From Pectobacterium fontis (GTDB lineage Bacteria > Pseudomonadota > Gammaproteobacteria > Enterobacterales > Enterobacteriaceae): 64,000 bases of DNA. Where the stretch lies: positions 1-64,000 of the forward strand of contig NZ_JSXC01000024.1 in assembly GCF_000803215.1 (NCBI RefSeq), read 5' to 3'. A model generated the notes under the pieces. That model searched no databases, had not been told where the DNA came from, and worked only from the letters and a program-made list of their open reading frames with translations. Made by a program: the position numbers and the translations under genes. Numbering within the stretch: position 1 is the first letter of the stretch; every line of letters starts with the position of its first letter. Below are positions 1-8,768 of the stretch, piece by piece.

Positions 1-50
1 CACGCTCTTTTTTATGACGGTCATCCTTTACCGTCACACTGCGTGTAAGG

Positions 51-1259
51 TTAGCTGATGGACGGTAACCCGCCTGCGACCATCACCAGTTGGATCAGGA
101 TGATGCCTACGCCGCTGGCGAAAACCAGCGCCAGAACCGGAGCGCCACCGCGTGTTGCGCGTATCTCGGGATTCTGCTTGCGTACCTGCCAGCTCAGCAT
201 AACGGGAATGAGCAATGCCAGCACAGCCAGTGCGATTGCTGCATAGCCCAGCGCCAGCACAAACCCCTGCGGATAAAAGAGTGCGAACACCAGCGGTGGG
301 ATAAACGTCAGCAAACCGGTTTGCACCCGCCCTGTAGCGCTATTTTTACGCTTAAAGAGATCGGCTAAATAATCGAATAATCCAAGTGCTACGCCGAGGA
401 ACGAGGTCGCCAGCGCCAGATCGGCAAACAGATGGACGGCTACTTCAACGTGCGGCGAGGCAACCAGCGTGCGAATTGCCTGCATTAGCCCATTCAATCC
501 CGCCTGATTGATCAAAATCGCGTTGAATGTCGAAGAACTGAGGCTGCCTAGCATGGCGAGCTGCCAGAAAATGTAGGCGATTAACGGTATGACGCTACCG
601 ATAAGGAATATCTTGCGCAGCTTGCGGCTGTCTCCCCCCATGTAGTGAACAATGCTGGGGATACTGCCGTGGAAGCCGAACGACGTCAGAATGACCGGTA
701 ACGCCGAGAGCGTCAGACCCTGTTGCAGCGGGAGCGTGAGGAGATTGACGCGCTGAATATGTGGCACCATGACGGTGAGCATGATGACGAGCATCAGCAC
801 TTTGCCGCTAAACAGGAGGCGGTTAAACAAATCAACGGAAGATGTGCCGATACAGACAACGCCGCCTGCCACCAGAGTGAAAAGTAAAATGCCCGCAGGC
901 AGCGGAAGCGCGTAGCCACTCCACTGGCTAATACTGCTGGCGAGCAGTTCACCTGCGCCGCTGATGTAAGCCGCAGTGAGCGCATACATCAGAAATAGCA
1001 TGCTGAAGCCGGTAATCCACTGTCCCCAGCGACCGAGGTAGATTTTTGCCAACGTGCCTAATCCAGTCTGTGATGGCTGATGTTGATACACTTCAACCAG
1101 CAGCAAGGCGCTGTAACACATCAGCGCCCATAAACCGATCAATATCATCAAGGTCGTACCAAATCCGACGCCAGCGGTTGCCAGCGGCATCGCCAACATT
1201 CCTGCTCCAATTGTGGTTCCTGCAACGATAAAAATACTGCCAAGAGTGCGATTTTTCAC
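51..1259 (-). CDS. tyrP: Tyrosine-specific transporter TyrP
   Basis: A 402-residue inner-membrane proton symporter of the hydroxy/aromatic amino acid permease family (Mtr/TnaB/TyrP), importing tyrosine. It is near-collinear with E. coli TyrP: it opens [20 protein letters not shown], carries the family's N-terminal [10 protein letters not shown] helix, and is hydrophobic throughout with about 11 membrane segments. The start is GTG, preceded by AGAGGA at good spacing. Two TyrR boxes lie upstream (1326-1366), so repression and activation by TyrR is expected as in E. coli. It stands alone; the next gene is divergent. Specificity for tyrosine rather than another aromatic acid rests on overall similarity. 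Confidence 0.95.
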   Translation of the reverse strand: MKNRTLGSIFIVAGTTIGAGMLAMPLATAGVGFGTTLMILIGLWALMCYSALLLVEVYQHQPSQTGLGTLAKIYLGRWGQWITGFSMLFLMYALTAAYISGAGELLASSISQWSGYALPLPAGILLFTLVAGGVVCIGTSSVDLFNRLLFSGKVLMLVIMLTVMVPHIQRVNLLTLPLQQGLTLSALPVILTSFGFHGSIPSIVHYMGGDSRKLRKIFLIGSVIPLIAYIFWQLAMLGSLSSSTFNAILINQAGLNGLMQAIRTLVASPHVEVAVHLFADLALATSFLGVALGLFDYLADLFKRKNSATGRVQTGLLTFIPPLVFALFYPQGFVLALGYAAIALAVLALLIPVMLSWQVRKQNPEIRATRGGAPVLALVFASGVGIILIQLVMVAGGLPSIS

Positions 1260-1325
1260 CTATTCCTCTATATAGCGTGGCTATCCAGATATTTTTGGCA
1301 GCAGGGTAGAGGATTCAGTGATTTC

Positions 1326-1366
1326 TGTCAAAACGCGGTTACGCAGGGTGTAATTTTATATTTACA
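1326..1366 (-). promoter_or_regulatory. Two adjacent TyrR boxes before tyrP
   Basis: Positions 1349-1366 read TGTAAT-N6-TTTACA, nearly the TyrR consensus TGTAAA-N6-TTTACA. Positions 1326-1343 read TGTCAA-N6-GTTACG, a weaker match. The boxes start 23 bp apart. The weak, gene-proximal one overlaps a possible -35 (TGACAG at 1330-1325 on the minus strand). A strong distal box with a weak proximal box over the -35 is the known E. coli tyrP arrangement. Confidence 0.85.
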
Positions 1367-1477
1367 CTCAAGCCTGGATCGTCGGGCGCGTACGCTATCG
1401 GGCAGGTTGAAAGAAACATTGTGTTTGCTCATACAACTTTTTAAAGTGGTTTCAGGATCGTCACGAGGAATAAAGAA

Positions 1478-2671
1478 ATGCTTAGGGTCGAGATGTTATG
1501 TACCGGCGATGAAGTGCTGCATGGTCAGATTATTGATACCAATGCGGCCTGGTTGGCGGATTATTTGTTCCAGCAGGGATTACCGATGACCAGCCGGATG
1601 ACGGTGGGGGACGATCTTGAGTCGCTGGTGACGGCGATCACGCAACGTAGCCAGATCGCCGATATCCTGATTGTCAACGGGGGGTTAGGGCCAACCAGCG
1701 ACGATCTGAGTGCACTGGCGGCGGCTACGGCAGCAGGAGAAGGGCTGGTTGAACATGCTGAATGGCTGGCGCGTATGGAGGCTTTTTTCGCCGATCGCGG
1801 CAGAGTGATGGCGCCCAGCAACCGCAAGCAGGCACAAATTCCCGCCAGCGCGGAGATGGTGGATAACCCGGTTGGCACCGCCTGTGGTTTTGCGTTGCAA
1901 CTGAACAAGTGCCTGATGTTCTTTACGCCGGGCGTGCCCTCTGAGTTTAAGGTTATGGTCGATCAGCAAATCATGCCGCGCTTGCGCGAGCGTTTTGCTG
2001 TCGCTGATGCGCCGCTATGCCTGCGCTTGACCACCTTTGGTCGCTCCGAGAGCGATCTGGCAAGCCAGTTGGATGGCATGGCGCTACCGACGGGCGTAGT
2101 GCTGGGCTACCGCTCTTCGATGCCGATTATCGAGCTGAAATTAACTGGCCCTGCCGCACAGCAAGAAAAGATGACGCAACTGTGGGAAACGGTGCGCGCG
2201 GTGGCAGGAGAGAATACCCTCTTTGAAGGCACGGAAGGTCTTCCGGCGCAGTTGGCGCGACGTTTTGCGGAGCGTGATATGACGCTGGCAGTGAGTGAAC
2301 ACTTCACCGCCGGGCTGCTCAACTGGCAGCTTCAGTCGGCGAATGTTCCATTAGCGGGGGGCGAACTGCTGGCTAACGTTGAGAATAGCAGCCTGTCTGG
2401 GCTGGCGGATTATGCCCGTCATCTGGCGGAGCGTCAGGGGGCGTCATTAGCGCTGGTCGTGGGGCAACGACATGATGCTGAGTTGTCGTTAGCGCTGCAT
2501 ACGCCGGAAGGATCTTTCGCCCAAACGATACAGTTCAACGTACAGCGCTACAGCCTGAAAACCCATCAGGAAGTCGTTGCGATGCTGGCGATGAACATGC
2601 TGCGTCGCTGGCTAAACGGTTGGTCAGTATACGGCGGTCACGGCTGGATCACGGTGTTGGAGACGCTGTAG
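1478..2671 (+). CDS. CinA-like protein (YfaY family)
   Basis: A 397-residue protein with an N-terminal molybdopterin-binding-like (MoaB/CinA) domain at about 1-170, including the NGGLGPTSDD motif near residue 66, and a C-terminal CinA/PncC domain from about 245. In active PncC nicotinamide-nucleotide amidases the catalytic serine sits in ESCTGG; here the aligned stretch is EHFTAG, so serine is replaced by histidine. That suggests the C-terminal domain no longer deamidates NMN. Length matches E. coli YfaY. Start ATG has AGGA upstream. Function is not established; the name CinA-like is safest. Confidence 0.85.
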   Translation: MLRVEMLCTGDEVLHGQIIDTNAAWLADYLFQQGLPMTSRMTVGDDLESLVTAITQRSQIADILIVNGGLGPTSDDLSALAAATAAGEGLVEHAEWLARMEAFFADRGRVMAPSNRKQAQIPASAEMVDNPVGTACGFALQLNKCLMFFTPGVPSEFKVMVDQQIMPRLRERFAVADAPLCLRLTTFGRSESDLASQLDGMALPTGVVLGYRSSMPIIELKLTGPAAQQEKMTQLWETVRAVAGENTLFEGTEGLPAQLARRFAERDMTLAVSEHFTAGLLNWQLQSANVPLAGGELLANVENSSLSGLADYARHLAERQGASLALVVGQRHDAELSLALHTPEGSFAQTIQFNVQRYSLKTHQEVVAMLAMNMLRRWLNGWSVYGGHGWITVLETL

Positions 2672-2744
2672 TTAGCGGGGGAATCGAGAATCTGCTTCTT
2701 GGGCACATTTCTATTCGGTTTTTGGGGATAGTTTCGTGCGCGAC

Positions 2745-3060
2745 AGTACCGTCATTTTCATGCTACCTCGTAGCACGCGCCCGACACGGGGCGGCTCAAG
2801 CGCCGCTCGCCCCGTGACCCCTAGGCTTTTGGCGTGAATTGCGCCGCTGTGCGGTGCCTTCGGCGTTCGTTCCCACTTGTCGAGCCGCCAGTGACGCGTT
2901 TACTCGCCCCATAAATGGGGCTCGCCCTTCGGGCCAGCACAAGTGCTGTTCAAAAACGTCTCTGACGTTTTTGTCCGACGCGGCACTGGCTTTCGCGGCG
3001 TCCATGCCGCTCACTCGGCGGTAACGCTCACCTCAGCGCAATTTTTTACGCCGAGTAACG
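2745..3060. repeat. Palindrome-rich intergenic block
   Basis: The gap between the convergent CinA-like gene and cnoX has no credible gene. It is packed with short inverted repeats: TGCTAC-N3-GTAGCA near 2761, a 9-bp arm pair CACGGGGCG/CGCCCCGTG around 2787-2818, the four-hairpin element at 2907-2977, and GACGC/GCGTC and GCGGC/GCCGC pairs at about 2977-3010. Base composition is richer in GC than the flanking genes. It looks like a composite of dispersed palindromic repeats. Confidence 0.7.
2907..2977 (+). repeat. Four-hairpin palindromic element, copy A
   Basis: Four consecutive small stems: CCCC-ATAAAT-GGGG (2907-2920), GCCC-TTC-GGGC (2924-2934), AGCAC-AA-GTGCT (2936-2947) and AAAAACGTC-TCT-GACGTTTTT (2952-2972), then GTCCG. 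The same order and spacing occur at 14181-14251 and, reversed, at 22311-22381. Stem sequences differ between copies but keep pairing. Confidence 0.75.
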
Positions 3061-3095
3061 TCAAAACCTGCGCTGTATCCCTGTATCTGTGTATA

Positions 3096-3119
3096 AGAAA
3101 AAGCCCCTGTGAAGGGGCT
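3096..3119 (-). terminator. Intrinsic terminator after cnoX
   Basis: Minus strand reads AGCCCCT-TCAC-AGGGGCT followed by TTTTTCTT, a 7-bp GC-rich stem with a U tract, 29 bp beyond the cnoX stop. Confidence 0.85.
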
Positions 3120-3147
3120 ACGGGATAGCTTGGGTAAATTATACCAA

Positions 3148-4008
3148 TCAATATAACAACGAATAGAGCTGGCGGCGGTAACGGGCGGCGAGGGCGTCGC
3201 CGGTGCCGAGGGCGGCCATGATGTCCATCAGCGTTTTACGTGCGTTGCCGTTAGCCACGGTCAGATCTTTCTTCAGGAAGCCCATCAGCAGCTCAAGCGC
3301 TTCTTCATTGCGGCCGACCTGATGCAGTTGCAGCGCCAACTGCACCGCCAGCTCCGCATTTTGCGGGTCGGCATCCAGTTGCTGCTGGAGATGCTGAATT
3401 TCCGGCGTGTCTGCTGCTTGTTTCAGCAATTCAATCTGCGCCACGAGACTGTGATAGCGCGTGTCCTGATCTTGCAACGGAATGGTTGCCAATACCGCTT
3501 CGGCATCTTCACTGCGTTTAATTTGAATCTGCACTTCCGCCAGCATCAGACCAATGTCGCTGCGCTGTTGGCTGAGGTGCCAGGCGTCTTTCAGCACCTG
3601 CATCGCTTCCGGCAGTTTATCCTCCTGAATCAGTTGATGCGCCTCTGCGACTTTCAGTTCTTCTTCTTTCGGCAACGCGCGTTTCAGCAATTCACGAATT
3701 GCCTCTTCCGGCTGCGGCCCCTGAAAACCATCCAGCGGCTGTCCGTCTTTGAACAGATAAACGGTTGGGATGGAACGCAGGCCAAACTGGGCGGCGACGC
3801 GTTGTTCGGCATCACAGTCAACTTTTGCCAGAACAAATTGTCCTGCGTATTCCTGTGCCAGCTTGTCCAGCACCGGTTCCAACTCCAGACAGTGCTGACT
3901 GCGCCCTGACCAGAAGTAAAACAGAACCGGCAGTGTCATGGAGTGTTCCAACACCTGATGCAGGTTAGATTCGTTGACGTCAACGATAGTCGCTTGTTGT
4001 TCTAACAT
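3148..4008 (-). CDS. cnoX: Chaperedoxin CnoX (YbbN)
   Basis: A 286-residue cytoplasmic protein with a thioredoxin fold (about 1-110) fused to tetratricopeptide repeats (about 115-286), the layout of E. coli CnoX/YbbN. The redox site is degenerate: SGRSQHC, so only the second cysteine of a normal CxxC remains, as in the E. coli protein. In E. coli it holds oxidation-damaged proteins for GroEL and DnaK. It is the last gene of tesA-ybbO-cnoX on the minus strand, 99 bp after ybbO, and ends at a clear terminator. Confidence 0.93.
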   Translation of the reverse strand: MLEQQATIVDVNESNLHQVLEHSMTLPVLFYFWSGRSQHCLELEPVLDKLAQEYAGQFVLAKVDCDAEQRVAAQFGLRSIPTVYLFKDGQPLDGFQGPQPEEAIRELLKRALPKEEELKVAEAHQLIQEDKLPEAMQVLKDAWHLSQQRSDIGLMLAEVQIQIKRSEDAEAVLATIPLQDQDTRYHSLVAQIELLKQAADTPEIQHLQQQLDADPQNAELAVQLALQLHQVGRNEEALELLMGFLKKDLTVANGNARKTLMDIMAALGTGDALAARYRRQLYSLLY

Positions 4009-4107
4009 GAGTAGTCTCTCTTACTTCTTGAATTCATCTGACCCTTACATGAGGCCTGCCAGTGTTATTTGCAAGCCTCGTGTAGGGGGGAATGCGCATT
4101 TACTGCC

Positions 4108-4878
4108 TTATCCGCGCACAACCTTATCCAGCAGACACCCCGGTAACAGACGGCGCAGCCAGGTTAACGCGTGAGCCACCAGCGTCACCGGATAGCGCAA
4201 TTTGGGCCGCGAACTTTCCAGCGCATGGTGAAGCTTTGGCAATATCGCCTCCGGCGGCAGTGTGAAACGTTTAGCGATGCCGGGATTGGTTACCGGCTTG
4301 TCCGTCTGCGTCTGTGCGACGTTGTGGGTGAAGCGCGTACTGATCGGGCCAGGCTCGATCAGGCTGACGTGCAGGCCGCTGCCGTGGAGTTCCATACGCA
4401 ATGCATCTGACCACGCTTCCAGCGCATATTTGCTGGCGGCATAGGCGCCGCGTCCTGGTGTGGACACCAGCCCCAACACGGAACTGGTCTGGATGATGCG
4501 GCCTTCACCGTGCGGTAGCATGGCGGGGAGCAGCAACTGGGTGAGCTGATGGGTGCCGAATAGATTGCTGGAAAATTGCTGTTCAAGCTGCTGGCGCGAA
4601 ATGGTATTCAGCGGGCCATACAGGCCATATCCGGCGTTGTTGAACAGGCCGTACAGGCGATGATCAGTCAGTCTGAGCACCTCCGCAGCCGCTTGTTCGA
4701 CGCTGGCGCTGTCATCCAGATCGAGCGTAATTGCTTCCAGACCCAACGCGGCTAGACGCGCAACATCCTCTGCGCGGCGGCAGGCCGCAATCACACGATA
4801 GCCGCGTTTTTGCAGATCCTGAGCGGCAATCAGGCCAATGCCGCTGGAGCAACCGGTAATGAAGACCGTTTTTTGCAT
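4108..4878 (-). CDS. ybbO: Short-chain dehydrogenase YbbO
   Basis: A 256-residue classical SDR oxidoreductase. Visible motifs are the cofactor-binding TGCSSGIG at 9-16, the NNAG stretch near 89, a catalytic serine in QTSSVLG and the YAASK active site near 151. E. coli YbbO is an NADP-dependent aldehyde reductase, so reduction of medium and long-chain aldehydes is the likely role. It sits between tesA (25 bp upstream) and cnoX, the same order as in E. coli, suggesting co-transcription. Confidence 0.92.
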   Translation of the reverse strand: MQKTVFITGCSSGIGLIAAQDLQKRGYRVIAACRRAEDVARLAALGLEAITLDLDDSASVEQAAAEVLRLTDHRLYGLFNNAGYGLYGPLNTISRQQLEQQFSSNLFGTHQLTQLLLPAMLPHGEGRIIQTSSVLGLVSTPGRGAYAASKYALEAWSDALRMELHGSGLHVSLIEPGPISTRFTHNVAQTQTDKPVTNPGIAKRFTLPPEAILPKLHHALESSRPKLRYPVTLVAHALTWLRRLLPGCLLDKVVRG

Positions 4879-4903
4879 AACTTTACCTAATTCAAAAGCC
4901 TAT

Positions 4904-5590
4904 TTATTCAGACTCATGGTTAACTAAGGGGTCTAGCTGCTTCGCCATCCATTCTGCGATAAACGGTTGGGCATCACGGGTTGGATGGATACCATCTTCC
5001 ATGATCCACTCCGGTTTAAGATACACCTGCTCCATAAAGAAAGGCAGCAGAGGAAGTGCAAACTGTTCCGCGAGTTTGGGGTAGATATTGCTGAATGACT
5101 CGGTGTAGCGGCGGCCATAGTTGGTCGGCAACCGGATCTGCATGAGCAGCGGCTGGGCGTTAGCCTGTTTCACCAGCGTGATGATTTTTGCCAGATCCTG
5201 CTCAATATTGGGGGCCGGAAATCCCCGAAGGCCATCGTTGCCGCCCAGTTCAATCAACACCCAGCGTGGCTGATGCTGTTTCAAAAGAGCAGGAAGGCGC
5301 GCCAGCCCTTGTGCGGTGGTGTCGCCGCTAATACTGGCGTTAACCACCGCGATGCCTTTCTTCTGCGTCTGCCACTGTGTATTCAGCAGCGTCGGCCAGG
5401 CGTTAGCGGCTGGCATCTGGTAGCCCGCACTGAGGCTATCGCCCAGAATTAATAGTGTGTCAGCGGCGAAAGCGCGTACGCTGCATAATCCCAGAAGCAA
5501 AAGGACGAAAACATGTTTGCGAAGACCAGCCCAGCGAGTGCTACGCCAAGCGAAACTGCGCACGTAGAAAACATTCTTGAAGTTCATCAT
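4904..5590 (-). CDS. tesA: Acyl-CoA thioesterase I / lysophospholipase L1 TesA
   Basis: A periplasmic SGNH hydrolase that cleaves acyl-CoA thioesters, lysophospholipids and some peptide esters. The signal peptide ends near AFA-A; the mature part starts with ADTLLILGDSLSAGY, holding the block I serine. GGNDG supplies the oxyanion Asn and DGIHP the Asp/His pair. The start chosen is the ATGATG giving MMNFKNVF, matching E. coli; the open frame runs four codons further upstream. Its 5' end overlaps ybbA on the other strand by about 78 bp, so the two divergent promoters must lie inside each other's gene. Confidence 0.93.
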   Translation of the reverse strand: MMNFKNVFYVRSFAWRSTRWAGLRKHVFVLLLLGLCSVRAFAADTLLILGDSLSAGYQMPAANAWPTLLNTQWQTQKKGIAVVNASISGDTTAQGLARLPALLKQHQPRWVLIELGGNDGLRGFPAPNIEQDLAKIITLVKQANAQPLLMQIRLPTNYGRRYTESFSNIYPKLAEQFALPLLPFFMEQVYLKPEWIMEDGIHPTRDAQPFIAEWMAKQLDPLVNHESE

Positions 5591-6244
5591 CTTAGTAAGC
5601 ACGTTGGTCAGGGAGAAAATCGGCTTTCCATCCTTACCGGAGTTGAGCTTATTGTCAAACCTGCGCAGACAATTGCCCTGATTGGGGAATCCGGTTCGGG
5701 TAAATCCACGTTGTTGGGGATTCTGGCCGGGCTGGATGATGGCACAGAGGGCGAGGTGAGCCTGATGGGCAAATCGCTAAACGCGCTGGATGAAGAAGGC
5801 CGCGCGGCGCTGCGTGCCCAGCATGTGGGTTTTGTTTTCCAGTCTTTCATGCTGGTGCCGACGCTGAATGCCTTGGAGAACGTGCAACTGCCCGCATTGC
5901 TGCGCGGTGAAAGTGACAGTCATAGCCGCGGGCAGGCTGAGCAGCTTTTGCAGCAGCTTGGGTTGGGCGAGCGCCTACATCATCTTCCCGCTCAGTTGTC
6001 TGGCGGTGAACAGCAGCGTGTGGCGCTGGCGCGGGCATTCAGCGGTCGCCCTAACGTCCTGTTCGCTGATGAACCCACCGGGAATCTGGATCGCAAAACC
6101 GGTGAACGTATTGTTGATTTGCTGTTTTCCCTCAACCGTGATTATGCCACCACGCTGATTCTGGTGACGCACGATGAGCAACTGGCGGCACGCTGCGAGC
6201 GGCGTCTGCGGTTAGTCGATGGCAAGCTGCGGGAGGACGCATGA
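5513..6244 (+). CDS. ybbA: ABC transporter ATP-binding protein YbbA
   Basis: A 243-residue ATPase of the MacB/LolD type. Walker A GESGSGKST, signature LSGGEQQRVALARA and Walker B VLFADEPTGNLD are intact. It pairs with the permease YbbP, whose start overlaps the ybbA stop by 4 bp (ATGA). The only in-frame start before the conserved VENILEVHHL is the ATG at 5513, giving an N-terminus about 15 residues longer than E. coli YbbA and an antisense overlap with tesA. Substrate is unknown; mechanotransmission without transport is typical of this family. Confidence 0.92.
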   Translation: MFAKTSPASATPSETAHVENILEVHHLSKHVGQGENRLSILTGVELIVKPAQTIALIGESGSGKSTLLGILAGLDDGTEGEVSLMGKSLNALDEEGRAALRAQHVGFVFQSFMLVPTLNALENVQLPALLRGESDSHSRGQAEQLLQQLGLGERLHHLPAQLSGGEQQRVALARAFSGRPNVLFADEPTGNLDRKTGERIVDLLFSLNRDYATTLILVTHDEQLAARCERRLRLVDGKLREDA

Positions 6245-8670
6245 TCTGGCGGTGGTTCTGGCGCGAATGGCGCTCTCCTTCCTTATTGATCGTCTGGCTG
6301 GCGTTAACGCTGGCTGTAGCCTGTGTGCTGGCGCTCGGCACCATCAGCGACCGCATGGAAAAAGGGCTTAGCCAGCAGAGCCGTGATTTTCTGGCGGGCG
6401 ATCGCGTACTGCGCGCATCGCGGCCAGTGGCGGAAGCCTGGCTTCAGGACGCGCAGCGGCGCGGGTTGACGCTGAGTCGGCAGATTTCCTTCATGACCAT
6501 GACGTTCGCGGGTGATACGCCGCAATTGGCGCAGGTTAAAGCCACCGACTCACGCTATCCGCTGTACGGCAATTTGCAGACGCGCCCTGAGGGGCTGCAT
6601 GCGCAGGCTGGCACCGTGCTGGTGGCACCGCGCCTGCTGGCGTTGCTCGGGCTGAAAGTCGGCGACATGCTGGACGTCGGCGATACCTCGCTGCGCATTA
6701 GTGGCGAACTGATTCAGGAACCGGATGCGGGCTTTAATCCGTTCGAGACGGCACCGCGTATTTTGATGAATCTGGATGATGTTGAGAAAACCGGTGCGAT
6801 TCAACCGGGAGGCCGTATTACCTGGCGCTACATGTTTTCCGGTGATGAGAAGCAGATTAGCGAATTTAGCAACTTCATTAAACCCCAGCTCAAGCCCGAT
6901 CAGCGCTGGTATGGCATGGAAGATTCCGAAGGCGCGCTGAGCCAGTCGTTAAAGCGGTCACAGCAGTTCCTGTTGTTGTCGGCACTGCTGACGCTGCTGC
7001 TGTCTATCGCGGCAGTGGCGGTGGCGATGGGGCATTACTGTCGCAGCCGCTATGATTTGGTCGCTATCCTGAAAACGCTGGGAGCGGGTAAACAAGCCCT
7101 GAGGCGATTAATCATTGGCCAGTGGCTTTCCGTACTGGGGTTGGCGGCGGTTTGCGGTAGCGTGCTTGGTCTGGGGTTTGAAGCGCTGCTGATGAAAATG
7201 CTGGCTCCCGTGCTGCCCGCTGCCTTGCCTGCTTCCGGGCTGTGGCCGTGGGTATGGGCACTCGGATCGCTGGTGCTGATCTCGTTGCTGGTTGGGCTGC
7301 GACCCTATCGGCTGCTGCTGGCGACACAACCGCTGCGCGTATTGCGTCAGGATGTGGTCGCGAACCTGTGGCCGCTGCGTTATTACCTGCCGATCGTCCT
7401 GCTGATTGTTGTCGGGCTGCTGGCGGTATTGTCCGGTGGCGGCGTGCTGCTGTGGTCATTGCTCGGTGGTATGGCGGTGTTGTCGCTACTGCTGGGCATC
7501 ATCGGCTGGGGCGGCCTGCTGCTGTTACGGCAACTGACGGTTAAACGGCTGGCGCTGCGTCTGGCGATTAATCGCCTGCTGCGCCAGCCGTGGTCAACGC
7601 TCAGTCAACTGGCCGCGTTTTCGCTGTCTTTCATGCTATTGGCGCTGTTGTTGGTGATGCGCGGTGATTTGCTGGAGCGTTGGCAGCAGCAGTTACCGCC
7701 GGGCAGCCCGAACTATTTCCTGCTGAATATTACGGCGGAGCAGGTGCCGCAGGTGAGGGATTTCCTCTCTCAGCATGATGTGACGCCGGAACTATTCTTC
7801 CCGATTATTCGCGCGCGGCTGACGGAAATTAATCAGCAGGTTGCCACGGAAGTGATCCATGAGGACGATCCAGGTGGCAACACGGTGAACCGTGAACTGA
7901 ATCTGACCTGGATGAACGGGATTCCACAGCACAACGTCTTGGTGGAAGGAGATGCGCCGAAGGTGGGCGAAGTCTCGATGGAAGCGAAAGAAGCCAAAGA
8001 GATGGGCATCAAGATTGGCGATACGCTGACCTTCACTGGTGACACGCAGCCGTTTAGCGCCACTGTGACCAGCTTCCGTCAGGTGGACTGGGAAAGCCTG
8101 CGTCCGAACTTCTTCTTTATTTTCCCGGCAGGCGCATTGGATAACCAGCCGCAGTCCTGGCTGACCAGCTTCCGTTACGATGGCGATGAGAAGATGATCA
8201 CGCAGTTGAACCGCCAGTTCCCGACGGTGAGTGTGCTGGATATTGGCAGCATTCTGCGTCAGGTGGGGCAGGTCTTGCAGCAGGTGAGCCGCGCGCTGGA
8301 GATTATGGTCGTTCTGGTGCTGTTCTGCGGCGTGCTGCTGCTGTTGGCACAGATTCAGGTCGGCATGCGCCAGCGGCGTCAGGAACTGATGGTCTATCGT
8401 ACGCTGGGCGCGGGGTTACGCCTGCTGCGCACCACGTTGTGGTGTGAGTTTGCGGTGCTGGGGCTGGTGGCGGGAACGGCAGCGGCGATGGGTGCAGAAG
8501 CGGCGCTGTGGCTGTTGCAGCGGAAGGTTTTTAACTTTGCCTGGGAGCCGAATGTCACGCTGTGGATAACGCTCCCGTTAATCGCGGCATTCCTTCTGTC
8601 GCTCTGCGGCGGTTGGTTGGGGCTGCGACTGTTGCGCGGTAAAGCGCTGTTCCGGCAGTTCGCGGGCTAA
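6241..8670 (+). CDS. ybbP: FtsX/MacB-type ABC permease YbbP
   Basis: An 809-residue inner-membrane permease with two FtsX-like halves. It has an N-terminal membrane anchor, periplasmic domains (about 40-235 and 470-690), and transmembrane clusters near 245-440 and 700-800. It begins in the ybbA stop codon, so the two are translationally coupled. Length and sequence match E. coli YbbP (804 residues). The substrate is not known; by family it may extract or move a lipidated or envelope ligand. It ends at a perfect palindromic terminator shared with the convergent receptor gene. Confidence 0.92.
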   Translation: MIWRWFWREWRSPSLLIVWLALTLAVACVLALGTISDRMEKGLSQQSRDFLAGDRVLRASRPVAEAWLQDAQRRGLTLSRQISFMTMTFAGDTPQLAQVKATDSRYPLYGNLQTRPEGLHAQAGTVLVAPRLLALLGLKVGDMLDVGDTSLRISGELIQEPDAGFNPFETAPRILMNLDDVEKTGAIQPGGRITWRYMFSGDEKQISEFSNFIKPQLKPDQRWYGMEDSEGALSQSLKRSQQFLLLSALLTLLLSIAAVAVAMGHYCRSRYDLVAILKTLGAGKQALRRLIIGQWLSVLGLAAVCGSVLGLGFEALLMKMLAPVLPAALPASGLWPWVWALGSLVLISLLVGLRPYRLLLATQPLRVLRQDVVANLWPLRYYLPIVLLIVVGLLAVLSGGGVLLWSLLGGMAVLSLLLGIIGWGGLLLLRQLTVKRLALRLAINRLLRQPWSTLSQLAAFSLSFMLLALLLVMRGDLLERWQQQLPPGSPNYFLLNITAEQVPQVRDFLSQHDVTPELFFPIIRARLTEINQQVATEVIHEDDPGGNTVNRELNLTWMNGIPQHNVLVEGDAPKVGEVSMEAKEAKEMGIKIGDTLTFTGDTQPFSATVTSFRQVDWESLRPNFFFIFPAGALDNQPQSWLTSFRYDGDEKMITQLNRQFPTVSVLDIGSILRQVGQVLQQVSRALEIMVVLVLFCGVLLLLAQIQVGMRQRRQELMVYRTLGAGLRLLRTTLWCEFAVLGLVAGTAAAMGAEAALWLLQRKVFNFAWEPNVTLWITLPLIAAFLLSLCGGWLGLRLLRGKALFRQFAG

Positions 8671-8689
8671 GCTGATTGATTACGTGAAT

Positions 8690-8717
8690 AACAAGGCCGG
8701 GTTAACCCGGCCTTGTT
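8690..8717. terminator. Bidirectional terminator, ybbP / receptor
   Basis: A perfect 28-bp palindrome with arms AACAAGGCCGGGTT and its complement, lying between two convergent genes. Arms end in TTGTT in both directions. The T tract is short, so efficiency is uncertain. Confidence 0.75.
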
Positions 8718-8768
8718 GACTTCATTGAAGAATGAGTGCTTCGCCTCAGTCAGTTTGAGGCTTATGCA

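Noticed and set aside
3322-3909. 195-codon open frame on the plus strand
   Set aside because: Antisense to cnoX, which is clearly real; no ribosome-binding site and no family resemblance.
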